DNA from: Stenotrophomonas sp. UBA7346
GTDB taxonomy: Bacteria > Pseudomonadota > Gammaproteobacteria > Xanthomonadales > Xanthomonadaceae
Assembly (NCBI GenBank): GCA_002471015.1
Contig: DKPB01000057.1
Span: forward strand, 1 to 64,000
Direction: 5' to 3'
DNA length: 64,000 nucleotides
In this document: in pieces, positions 39,826-47,977 of the stretch
How the letters are laid out: every line of letters begins with the position of its first letter
How positions within the stretch are numbered: position 1 is the stretch's first letter
The notes under the pieces: generated by a model
Told to the model about the DNA's origin: nothing
Database searches by the model: none
The model's input: only the letters and a program-made list of their open reading frames with translations
Translations under genes and position numbers: made by a program

Positions 39826-40500
39826 ATGCCTTCGAAAACACTTTCCCCTGCTGCCGCCAAACCTGCGCCGCGCAATGCTGGCCCGGGCCGTCCCAAGGAC
39901 CTGGGCAAGCGCGCGGCCATCCTGGACGCGGCCAAGGAGATGTTCATCGAGCTGGGGTTCAATGGCGTCAGCATGGACGGCATTGCCGCCCGTGCCGGTG
40001 TGTCCAAACTCACCGTATACAGCCATTTTGGTGACAAGGAGACCTTGTTCACCGAGGCGATCCAGGCCAAATGCGTGGAAATGATGCCCGACGAGCTGTT
40101 TGTCACCGACAGCGAGGGGCCGCTGCGCAGCCAGTTGCTGGGTATTGGCCATGCGTTCTTCACGCTGATCAGCAGCGACGCCGCCATCGCCACCCAGCGC
40201 ATGATGATGACCCCGGACACCGATGACCGGATCCGCCAGATGTTCTGGCAGGCCGGCCCGGCGCGTACCGAGACCGCCCTGTCTGACTTCCTTGCGGCCC
40301 GCGTGGCCAGGGGCGAACTGGTGGTGTCCGATACCGGCCTGGCCGCCCGTCAGTTCTTCTGTCTGATCAAGGGTGAGCTGCATACGCATATGATGTGTGG
40401 CCTGTGCGCTGCACCGGACGCCCTGGACGCCGACGCCCATATCGCCGCCAGCGTGGATTTTTTCGTGCGCGCCTATGAGCCCCGCCGGAAAGCTGAATGA
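39826..40500 (+). CDS. TetR-family repressor of the adjacent RND pump
   Basis: A 224-residue protein. The N-terminal helix-turn-helix is clear: AAILDAAKEMFIELGFNGVSMDGIAARAGVSKLTVYSHFGDKETLFTEAI, at about residues 28-77, preceded by a basic, proline-rich leader (SKTLSPAAAKPAPRNAGPGRPK). The C-terminal two thirds are helical and variable, as in AcrR-type ligand-binding domains. It is divergent from the adaptor-pump operon and presumably represses it until a ligand binds. Confidence 0.92.
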   Translation: MPSKTLSPAAAKPAPRNAGPGRPKDLGKRAAILDAAKEMFIELGFNGVSMDGIAARAGVSKLTVYSHFGDKETLFTEAIQAKCVEMMPDELFVTDSEGPLRSQLLGIGHAFFTLISSDAAIATQRMMMTPDTDDRIRQMFWQAGPARTETALSDFLAARVARGELVVSDTGLAARQFFCLIKGELHTHMMCGLCAAPDALDADAHIAASVDFFVRAYEPRRKAE

Positions 40501-40626
40501 ACCGGAGGTGCGAGTGACTTCCGGCACTGCGGCTGTCCTTGGGGCCACGGCGATGCTTGGCCCGTACTTTGCGCGCCCCAACCGGTAAAATGACCGGCCT
40601 ACTGCGCCCGAATCGATGAGTTTTCC

Positions 40627-41274
40627 ATGACGATCAATTTTTCCCACGCCCGCGAAATGATGGTTGAACAGCAGATCCGTCCCTGGGACGTGCTGGAAGT
40701 TCGCGTGCTGGACGTGCTGGCCCGCCTGCCGCGCGAGGCGTTTGTCGCCGAAGCCAACCGCGCCCTGGCCTATGCCGATATCGAGCTGCCGCTGGGCCAT
40801 GGCCAGAAGATGATGAAGCCGGTCATCGAAGGCCGCACCCTGCAGGCGCTGGATCTGCAGCCCACCGACGAAGTGCTGGAAATCGGCACCGGCAGCGGCT
40901 TCCTGAGCGCCTGCATCGGCGAGCTGGCGCGCGAAGTGCTGAGCCTGGAAATCCAGCCGGAGCTGGCCGAGCGCGCCCGCCAGAACCTGGACGGCGCCAA
41001 GCTGGGCAGCAACGTCCGCATCGAAGTGGCCGACGCCCTGGACTGGCAGAGCCAGCGCCAGTTCGATGCCATCTGCATCACCGGCGCGGTGGAAACCGTA
41101 CCGGTCCAGTTCCTCAAGATGCTGCGCCCGGGCGGCCGCCTGTTCGCCATCACCGGCACCTCGCCGGTCATGGAAGCGGTGCTGGTCAAGGCTGACGGCA
41201 GCGTCGAATCGCTGTTTGAAACCGACCTCGACTACCTGCAGGGCGCCGCCCCCGCAGCGCAGTTCCAACTCTGA
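40627..41274 (+). CDS. pcm: Protein-L-isoaspartate O-methyltransferase
   Basis: A 215-residue SAM-dependent methyltransferase that starts repair of isoaspartyl residues in aged proteins. The SAM motif is VLEIGTGSGFLSACIGELA; MMVEQQIRPWDVLEVRVLDVL and the PLGHGQKMMKPVIEGRTLQAL stretch match the PCMT family. It lies 20 bp upstream of the TolC-type gene on the same strand. Confidence 0.92.
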   Translation: MTINFSHAREMMVEQQIRPWDVLEVRVLDVLARLPREAFVAEANRALAYADIELPLGHGQKMMKPVIEGRTLQALDLQPTDEVLEIGTGSGFLSACIGELAREVLSLEIQPELAERARQNLDGAKLGSNVRIEVADALDWQSQRQFDAICITGAVETVPVQFLKMLRPGGRLFAITGTSPVMEAVLVKADGSVESLFETDLDYLQGAAPAAQFQL

Positions 41275-41294
41275 AAACGTCCAAGGAAGCCGCA

Positions 41295-42653
41295 ATGATC
41301 CGCCGATCCCTCACCCTTGCGCTGGCAGTCGCACTTGCTCCGCTGACCTCCCATGCCGCCGACCTGCTGCAGGTCTACGAAATGGCCCGCAACGGTGACA
41401 CCCAGCTGGCCGCAGCTGAATCCCAGCGCCTGTTCGATAAGGAAGGCCAGGTGCAGGCGCGCGCGGCACTGCTGCCGCAGATCGGCGGAGAGGCTTCCTT
41501 GAACCGCAGCCACAGCAAGTACGACGATATCAGCGGCAGCACCACCACCAAGACGCGCACTTACGGCATCAACGGCAGCCAGACCCTGTTCAACTGGAGC
41601 CAGTTCGCCAACCTGCGCGCCCAGCGTGAACTCGGCAAGGCAGCTGATTTCACCTTGGATTCGGCCAACGATGAACTGGTGGTGCGCACGGCGACCACCT
41701 ATTTCAATGTATTGGTCGGCATCGAATCGCTGATCGCCGCCGAGACCAACGAAGCGGCCGCCAAGAAGCAGTTCGACTATGCCGACAAGCGCCTTGAAGT
41801 TGGCCTGGCGCCGATCACCGACGTGCACGAAGCCCGTGCCCAGTATGACCAGGCCCGTGCCGGCACCATCCAGACCCGCAACGCATTGGAAGATGCCTAC
41901 CAGGCCCTTACCGAACTGACCGGCCAACCGGTACGCGATCTGCGCGGCCTGCCTGTCGACTTCCGCCCGGAAGTGCCGGCCAATCGCTCCAACGTCGACC
42001 AGTTGGTGACCCAGGCCGTGGCCAGCAACCCGGCACTGAAGTCACAGGAACTTCAGGTCAGTGCCGCTGAATCCAGCGTATCGGCAGCGCGTGGTGGTCA
42101 TTATCCGACCCTGTCGCTGGGCGGAAGCTGGGGCAAGAGCGCGCGTTGGGGCGACAGCACCGGGAGTGGCTCGCAGACCCCGGACGCAACTACCAACTCG
42201 ATTGGTTTGACCTTGAACGTACCGATCTTCGCCGGTGGTGCTACCCAGTCCGGCGTGCGCCAGGCGCTGGCCCGTCGTGATATCGCCCAGGACACGTTCG
42301 AGCAGCAGAAGCGCGCCGTTGATCGCAACACCCGCAACGCCTACCAGGCCCTGGTGGCCGGTATCAGCGAAGTGGAGGCCCGCCGCCTGACCGTGGTCTC
42401 GGCGCAGAGCGCCTATGACGCGTCACAGGTCGGTCTGGAAGTTGGTACCCGTACCGTGCTGGATGTGGTGCAGAACCAGAGGACCCTGTTCCAGGCGCAG
42501 CTGGATTACGCGCAGTCACGTTACAACTTCCTGCTGGCACGCCTGCAGTTGAGCCAGGCAGTAGGTGACCTGGAGATCGCCGAAGTACAGGACATCAACC
42601 GCCTGCTCACGGCTGACGCCGCCGCCAAGCTGCAGTCCAACCCGGTCCAGTAA
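41295..42653 (+). CDS. tolC: TolC-family outer-membrane efflux channel
   Basis: A 452-residue outer-membrane channel-tunnel protein. A signal peptide (about 1-23, ending SHA-AD) is followed by two repeated halves of the outer-membrane efflux domain (LLQVYEMARNGDTQLAAAES and VDQLVTQAVASNPALKSQEL). Long alpha-helical segments and the GGATQSGVRQALA turn are typical. It is co-transcribed with pcm and ends in a strong terminator. It can serve the RND pump at 35299-39721 and type I exporters such as the HlyD-ABC pair. Confidence 0.93.
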   Translation: MIRRSLTLALAVALAPLTSHAADLLQVYEMARNGDTQLAAAESQRLFDKEGQVQARAALLPQIGGEASLNRSHSKYDDISGSTTTKTRTYGINGSQTLFNWSQFANLRAQRELGKAADFTLDSANDELVVRTATTYFNVLVGIESLIAAETNEAAAKKQFDYADKRLEVGLAPITDVHEARAQYDQARAGTIQTRNALEDAYQALTELTGQPVRDLRGLPVDFRPEVPANRSNVDQLVTQAVASNPALKSQELQVSAAESSVSAARGGHYPTLSLGGSWGKSARWGDSTGSGSQTPDATTNSIGLTLNVPIFAGGATQSGVRQALARRDIAQDTFEQQKRAVDRNTRNAYQALVAGISEVEARRLTVVSAQSAYDASQVGLEVGTRTVLDVVQNQRTLFQAQLDYAQSRYNFLLARLQLSQAVGDLEIAEVQDINRLLTADAAAKLQSNPVQ

Positions 42654-42678
42654 CCGGCAAGCAGGTTGGATGGATGGG

Positions 42679-42705
42679 AAAAAGCGGGCGCAAGCCCGCT
42701 TTTTT
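42679..42705. terminator. Terminator after tolC (bidirectional)
   Basis: AAAAAGCGGGC (42679-42689) pairs with GCCCGCTTTTT around a GCAA loop, followed by further T residues. The A-tract on the other side would also serve the minus-strand waaA gene. Confidence 0.9.
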
Positions 42706-42795
42706 CATCTGTGTCGAGGGCCGTACGTGCGGCCGAGCCCAGCGCTGACCAAAGAAAGCAGCCAGACCGGTCAACTCTGGCAACTCCGCCGCGCC

Positions 42796-44094
42796 TCAGT
42801 GCGCGGCAGGCGGCAAGCGCGGCAGGATCAAGGCCGCCGTACGCTCCAGCGCGCCCCGCCCATTGGCGACCAGCGCGCGGCCGTTGGCAATCATCTGCTC
42901 ACGCAGCACATCGTTGCCCAGCAACAGTTCCACTGCCTGCCCGACCTCCGCTGCATCGGCACAGATGCGCAGCGCGCCGGCTTCGTTCATGCGCCGGGAA
43001 ATCTCTGAAAAGTTATGCAGGTGCGGCCCGGTGACCGCCGCGGTACCCATCGCTGCCGGCTCCAGCAGGTTGTGCCCGCCGATCGGCTGCAGGCTGCCGC
43101 CGACAAAGGCCACCTGCGCGCAGGCATAGAAGCCCATCAACTCGCCCAGCGTGTCGATCACGAATACCTGCGTGTCGGCCTGCGGCCATTGCTGCAATTT
43201 GCGGGTCGCCACACGCCAACCCTGCTCACGCACCAGTGCCTCTACCCTGGCAAAGCGCTCCGGGTGCCGCGGCGCCCACAGCAACAGGGCCTGCGGGTGC
43301 CGTTGCAGCAACGCGGCCTGCATATCCACCACGGCCTGCTCTTCGCCCTCGTGCGTGCTGGCGGCAATCCACACCGGCCGGCCGGCGGCCACGTGCTGCG
43401 CAAAACCCGCCAGCATCGGTGCCGGATCGGGGGGATGCATGTCGAACTTCAGGTTGCCCAGCGCCAGCACCTGATCCGGCCGCGCGCCCAACTCAACGAA
43501 ACGCTGCGCATCCTCCTGCGACTGCGCGGCCACGCAGGTCACCGTGCGCAGGGCACGGCCGACCAGCGCACGCAGCAACCGGTAGCCCTTGAGCGAACGT
43601 GCCGACAGCCGCGCATTGAGGATGTACACCGGGATGCCGCGATCGCGGCAACCAAACAGCATGTTGGGCCACAACTCGGTTTCCAGGATCAGCGCCAGAT
43701 TGGGCTTGAAATGACCCAGGAAACGGTTGACCGCGCCAGGTACGTCATAAGGCAGATAGACATGGTCCACCGCCTCGCCCCACAAGGCACGCACCCGTTG
43801 TGAGCCGGTCGGAGTGATGGTGGTGATGACCCAGCGCAGGTCCGGCCGTTGCGCACGCAAGGTGTTCACCAACGACGCGGCGGCGTTGACCTCGCCCACC
43901 GATACGGCATGCAGCCACACATAGGTGCGGCCGTCGGCAGGTGGATAGGAGGCATAGCGCTCGTCCCAGCGCCGGAAGTATTCACGCACGCGAAAACCAC
44001 GCCACACCAAGTGGTAGACCGTGATCGGCAACAACAGGTAAAGCACGGCCGAGTACAGGCCACGCAGCAGACGTTCGACTGGATCCTTGCGCAT
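42796..44094 (-). CDS. waaA: 3-Deoxy-D-manno-octulosonic-acid transferase
   Basis: A 432-residue inner-membrane-bound GT30 enzyme that adds Kdo to lipid IV-A, the first core step of lipopolysaccharide. An N-terminal membrane segment (VLYLLLPITVYHLV) is followed by WLHAVSVGEVNAA with the catalytic glutamate, ILETELWPNML and HNLLEPAAMG near the C-terminus, all family hallmarks. The start at 44094 (MRKDPVERLLRGLY) is chosen over an upstream in-frame codon that adds a proline-rich stretch. The divergent LpxL-like gene begins 166 bp away. Confidence 0.95.
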   Translation of the reverse strand: MRKDPVERLLRGLYSAVLYLLLPITVYHLVWRGFRVREYFRRWDERYASYPPADGRTYVWLHAVSVGEVNAAASLVNTLRAQRPDLRWVITTITPTGSQRVRALWGEAVDHVYLPYDVPGAVNRFLGHFKPNLALILETELWPNMLFGCRDRGIPVYILNARLSARSLKGYRLLRALVGRALRTVTCVAAQSQEDAQRFVELGARPDQVLALGNLKFDMHPPDPAPMLAGFAQHVAAGRPVWIAASTHEGEEQAVVDMQAALLQRHPQALLLWAPRHPERFARVEALVREQGWRVATRKLQQWPQADTQVFVIDTLGELMGFYACAQVAFVGGSLQPIGGHNLLEPAAMGTAAVTGPHLHNFSEISRRMNEAGALRICADAAEVGQAVELLLGNDVLREQMIANGRALVANGRGALERTAALILPRLPPAAH

Positions 44095-44260
44095 CGGCGA
44101 AGGATACGGGAGAACGCCTGGAACAGGCGACAACGGCCGCCCACGCGGCACCCGGGCCGCGGACCCGCAGCCCCCAGAACCGGCAACCTTCTGCCCGCAT
44201 CAACGGCAGGCAAAGCCCACAGGTCACGCGGCGAAATTCGCGCTGGCTTAGAATTGCCGC

Positions 44261-45190
44261 ATGTCCGATTCACCTACCACCGCAACCCGGCCATCACTGT
44301 GGCAACCGCGTCATTGGCCCACCTTTGCCTGGCTGGGCGTGGCCATGCTGGCCGCGCGCCTGCCGTGGACATTGCAGCGCGCCCTGGGCCGCGGACTGGG
44401 ATGGCTGGCGCTGCACCTGGCCCGCAGCCGTCGCCATGCGGCGGAAGTAAACCTCAGGCTCTGTTTCCCCGAACAGGACGAGGCTTGGCGCCAGCGCCTG
44501 CTGCGCGACAGTTTTGATGCGCTGGGAGTGGGCGTGTTCGAGTTTGCCCGTGCCTGGTGGGGCAGCATCGATGTGATCCGACCGCAGGTGCAATGGGAGG
44601 GGCTGGAGCACCTGAAAGCCCTGCAGGCCGAAGGCCGCGGGGTGCTGCTGGTGTCAGGCCACTTCATGACCCTGGAGATGTGCGGTCGCCTGCTCTGCGA
44701 CCACGTGCCGTTGGCCGGCATGTACCGCCGGTACCGCAACCCGGTGATGGAATGGGCGGTCAAGAGCGGCCGTCTGAAGTACGCAAGTGCGATGTTCGCC
44801 AACGAGGACATCCGTGCCACCGTGCGCCACCTCAAGAAAGGCGGTTTCCTCTGGTATGCACCGGACCAGGACATGCGCGGCAAGGACTCGGTATTCGTCC
44901 CGTTCTTCGGCATGCCTGCCTCGACCATCACCGCGACCCACCAGTTCGCGCGCATGACCGGCTGTGCCGTGGTGCCTTACTTCCACCGCCGCGAAGGCAG
45001 CCGCTATGTGCTGAAGATCGCGCCACCGCTGCCGGACTTCCCCACCGACGACGCCGTGGCCGACACCGCCCAGGTCAATGCCGCCATTGAACAGATGGTG
45101 CGTGAGGCCCCCAGCCAATACCTGTGGATCCACCGACGTTTCAAGCGCCAGCCGGAAGGACGCAGCAACTTCTACGCGAAGGATCGGTAG
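44261..45190 (+). CDS. Lipid A late acyltransferase (LpxL/HtrB family)
   Basis: A 309-residue inner-membrane acyltransferase that adds a secondary acyl chain to Kdo-lipid A. An N-terminal hydrophobic segment is followed by the catalytic motif GHFMTLE (H-x4-E), then GMYRRYRNPVMEW, WYAPDQDMRGKDSVFVPFFG and LWIHRRFKRQPEG at the end, all typical. It is divergent from waaA, the enzyme that makes its substrate. Confidence 0.9.
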   Translation: MSDSPTTATRPSLWQPRHWPTFAWLGVAMLAARLPWTLQRALGRGLGWLALHLARSRRHAAEVNLRLCFPEQDEAWRQRLLRDSFDALGVGVFEFARAWWGSIDVIRPQVQWEGLEHLKALQAEGRGVLLVSGHFMTLEMCGRLLCDHVPLAGMYRRYRNPVMEWAVKSGRLKYASAMFANEDIRATVRHLKKGGFLWYAPDQDMRGKDSVFVPFFGMPASTITATHQFARMTGCAVVPYFHRREGSRYVLKIAPPLPDFPTDDAVADTAQVNAAIEQMVREAPSQYLWIHRRFKRQPEGRSNFYAKDR

Positions 45191-45201
45191 TCACAGCCAC
45201 G

Positions 45202-45263
45202 CTGCAGCCCCGCCGCGCGGCTGCAGGCACGCCTATGCCGTGGCGCGTCATGCCCAGCCACGG
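45202..45263. terminator. Hairpins between two convergent genes
   Basis: Two inverted repeats, CTGCAGCC / GGCTGCAG (45202-45226) and CCGTGGC / GCCACGG (45238-45263), fill the gap between the converging lpxL-like and ligase-like genes. Neither is followed by a long U-run. Confidence 0.5.
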
Positions 45264-45271
45264 CCGCCCTT

Positions 45272-46594
45272 TTAGTTGTCCGGCTCTTCGGCCAGCAGTG
45301 CGCCGGCATACAGGGCCGCCAGCAGGATCGTCAGCCCACCCCAGAAGGCCGAATAGAAGGCCAGGTGGGTGTTGAGCGGAAACACCGTCACCAACAGCGC
45401 CACCGCAGCTGGCCGCGCCCGGTCGCGTGCCGCCGGCGCGGCAAATGCCCATGCGCGCAGCGCCATGGCCGCGCCTGCCAACCACAACAACAACCCCAGC
45501 ACACCGGTTTCAGCCAGGATTTCCAGCACGATCTGATGTGCGTGCAGTGCCGGCCCCTCTCCCCAGGAAGGCGCCTGTTGCGGCGCGGGGTCACAGTCAG
45601 GATAGGCCTCACGGAAGCCGCGCGCACCCACGCCATTGACCGGGTGCTCGCGCACCATGCACAAGGCCGCACCCCAGATCTGGCTGCGCCCGGACAATGC
45701 TGCATTTACCCCGCCGCTGTCCCCCGACAATGCCAGCGTGGTACGCGCCACCCGCTCGCGTACCTGCGGTGACACCCCGGCCAGCGCAGCCGTACCCAAC
45801 ACCCCGACCAACAGGGTCAGGACCAGGCCCTTGGCCCCGATCAGCCGCCAACCGGACAGCAGCAACACCAGCGCATAGGTGATCAGCGAAGCGCGTGAGC
45901 CGGCCAACACCAGCACCACACCGACGACGGCCGCAGCCAGGAACCAGCCCAGCCGTCCCCAGCGATAACCGACAAAGAACAGCAGGAAAGGCGAAATACT
46001 CGCCAGCACCTGACCCAACTTGAGATTGCAGGGGCCGAAAATGCCGGCCAGACGATCAACCTGCGCCATCTCCTGCGGGCTGCACAGCCCATGTCCGCTG
46101 ATCAGCCACTTCAGCTGGTCCAACGACCAGAACAACGGACTGGTGCCGCCCACCCCCTGGGCCAGGGCATCAAGTGTCCACAGCGCAGCCACCAATGCCA
46201 GGCCGGCAAAGGTGGTGCCACGCCGCTGCGGTGTGGCCACGGCGATCGCCACCAGCCACATGAAAGGCAGGTAGCGCAGGCCGCCGGCCACCTTGCTCCA
46301 GGCCCGTCCCGGATCGGCGGCATCCAGCGCCGAAAGCAGCTGCGGCAACCAGTAGGCAAAGAACAGCACCGTGGTCAGCGCCCATGCCGGCACGCTCAAC
46401 AGCGCGCCAATGCCGCCGCGCAGGCGCAGCATCAGCAGGCGCACGATGGTAAACAAGGCGCCCAGCACCAGTACCGCCTCGGCGATGCCAGGCAGGGGCC
46501 ACAGGGCGACGTAGGCGATTACCCATACTGGCGCCCAGCGGCCTGCCAGACCGGCATCCTTCACAATCGGGCGGTCAACCAACGAGTTCTGCAT
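45272..46594 (-). CDS. O-antigen ligase/polymerase-like membrane protein (Wzy_C superfamily)
   Basis: A 440-residue polytopic inner-membrane protein with about 11-12 hydrophobic segments. The Wzy_C/WaaL region around SGRSQIWGAALCMVREHPVNGVGARGFREAYPD, followed by HAHQIVLEILAETGVLGLLLW, is the characteristic periplasmic loop and H-x-x-x-x-x-L pattern of O-antigen ligases. A role in transferring or polymerising an undecaprenyl-linked glycan is likely. It overlaps the upstream glycosyltransferase gene by about 20 bp. Start is MQNSLVDRP (46594); a methionine two codons earlier is also possible. Confidence 0.85.
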   Translation of the reverse strand: MQNSLVDRPIVKDAGLAGRWAPVWVIAYVALWPLPGIAEAVLVLGALFTIVRLLMLRLRGGIGALLSVPAWALTTVLFFAYWLPQLLSALDAADPGRAWSKVAGGLRYLPFMWLVAIAVATPQRRGTTFAGLALVAALWTLDALAQGVGGTSPLFWSLDQLKWLISGHGLCSPQEMAQVDRLAGIFGPCNLKLGQVLASISPFLLFFVGYRWGRLGWFLAAAVVGVVLVLAGSRASLITYALVLLLSGWRLIGAKGLVLTLLVGVLGTAALAGVSPQVRERVARTTLALSGDSGGVNAALSGRSQIWGAALCMVREHPVNGVGARGFREAYPDCDPAPQQAPSWGEGPALHAHQIVLEILAETGVLGLLLWLAGAAMALRAWAFAAPAARDRARPAAVALLVTVFPLNTHLAFYSAFWGGLTILLAALYAGALLAEEPDN

Positions 46595-47687
46595 AGACAT
46601 CCAGGGTGGCGCGCTGCATCGCCTGCAAAGTGAAGGGGATACGGTGCGGCAAAGGCGGGGGATCGTGCAACAGCAGCGCAGCCCGCTGCGCCAGCACGCT
46701 GGCCTGGCCCAGCGGTACGGCGCCGGAAGGTTGCAACTGAGCAAGCAACTCCCCTACCCCGCCGTGGTCCCAGCCCAGTACCGGGCGACCTACCGACAGT
46801 GCCTCCAGCACGGTGCGGCCGAAGGCCTCGGGCTTGTCGGACAGTTGCAGCACCAGATCGCTGGCCGCGTAGGCTTCGGCAATACGGCTGGTGGGCTCGG
46901 TGACCAGCAACCGCTCCGCCACCCCCAGGCCTTGCGCCAGGGCCTCAAGCTCGCCGACATAGGCCTCCCGCCCCGGCTCACGCGCACCCGGCAACCACAG
47001 CAGCGCCTGCTGACCAACCAGTTGCAGGTCCGCCAGCAGCTGGATGGCATGCGCATGCCCTTTCAGGCGGGTGCCGCGCCCAGGCAGCAGCAACAGCGGC
47101 GCATCGCCAGCCAAGCCGGGGTAGCGTGCCGCCACCGCCAGCCGTGCCCGCCGGTCACTGCGGGCAACCCGGGGAAACTGCTGCACCTCCACCCCGCGCG
47201 GAATCACCCGCAGCTTGCCCGGATCGGTGGTGGGGTAGTGCCGCAGCAGATAGTCGTGCACCGTCTGCGAAACGCAGATCACCCGCTCACCACTGGCCAT
47301 GATGCCGCTGTAACGCCCCGGCGAGTTCAGCCCATGCATGGTGGTGAGCCAATGCGGACGCGTGCCTGCCGGCATGCCGCGCAACGCATACCAGCCCAGC
47401 CAGGCAGGCAGGCGCGAACGGGCATGCACGATATCGGCGCCGGTGTCGGTGAACAGCTGCCGCAGTGACGCCACATGGCGCAGGGTCAACAACGACTTGC
47501 GACCGATATCCAGGGTCAGGTGCTCGGCCCCGCTGTCCAGCAGGGCTTGCACCAAGCGGCCGCCAGCCGACACCACGATGGCGCGGTGGCCTGCGGTGAC
47601 CAGCGCACGGGCGATTTCCAGGGTTGAGCGCTCCACACCGCCGGAGTGCAGCGCGGGCAGCAACTGCACCACAGTCAGGCGGCGCAT
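46575..47687 (-). CDS. GT4-family glycosyltransferase
   Basis: A 370-residue GT-B glycosyltransferase. The N-terminal half has LLPALHSGGVERSTLEIARAL, the nucleotide-binding part has LLLLPGRGTRLKGHAHAIQLL, and the donor-sugar motif is ASDLVLQLSDKPEAFGRTVLEALSVGRPVLGWDHGG with the E-x7-E pattern. It probably builds a core or O-chain glycan together with the ligase-like gene it overlaps. ATG 47687 begins eight bases after the zinc-finger gene. Confidence 0.88.
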   Translation of the reverse strand: MRRLTVVQLLPALHSGGVERSTLEIARALVTAGHRAIVVSAGGRLVQALLDSGAEHLTLDIGRKSLLTLRHVASLRQLFTDTGADIVHARSRLPAWLGWYALRGMPAGTRPHWLTTMHGLNSPGRYSGIMASGERVICVSQTVHDYLLRHYPTTDPGKLRVIPRGVEVQQFPRVARSDRRARLAVAARYPGLAGDAPLLLLPGRGTRLKGHAHAIQLLADLQLVGQQALLWLPGAREPGREAYVGELEALAQGLGVAERLLVTEPTSRIAEAYAASDLVLQLSDKPEAFGRTVLEALSVGRPVLGWDHGGVGELLAQLQPSGAVPLGQASVLAQRAALLLHDPPPLPHRIPFTLQAMQRATLDVYAELVG

Positions 47688-47695
47688 CGTCGTGC

Positions 47696-47893
47696 TCAGT
47701 CGACCAGCACGAACACCGAGCCGCAATACGGGCACGCGGCCTCGCCATTGGGCTCATTCTCGATCGGCAGATAGACGCGCGGATGCGAGTTCCACAACGC
47801 CATTTCCGGCGTCGGGCAGCTCAGCGGCAGGTCGGCGCGATGCACGTTGTAGCGCTTCTCGGCATTGGCGGGCGCGTTGGCGGTATGGCTCAT
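47696..47893 (-). CDS. Small zinc-finger protein (zf-CHCC, NDUFS6-like)
   Basis: A 65-residue protein. The metal site is C-x-(about 8)-H...C-P-Y-C: LSCPTPEMALWNSHPRVYLP and EAACPYCGSVFVL. It matches the zf-CHCC domain shared with mitochondrial complex I subunit NDUFS6. The role in bacteria is unknown. The start MSHTANAPAN at 47893 is preferred over an upstream ATG that adds an arginine-rich stretch. It lies directly upstream of the glycosyltransferase gene. Confidence 0.85.
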   Translation of the reverse strand: MSHTANAPANAEKRYNVHRADLPLSCPTPEMALWNSHPRVYLPIENEPNGEAACPYCGSVFVLVD

Positions 47894-47977
47894 GGCGTCA
47901 TTCACAATAAAAGCAGGACCTGCCAATTCTAGCAGCGACCGGCGCCGCTGCGGCTGCGCCCGCACCGCTCTACCCCC

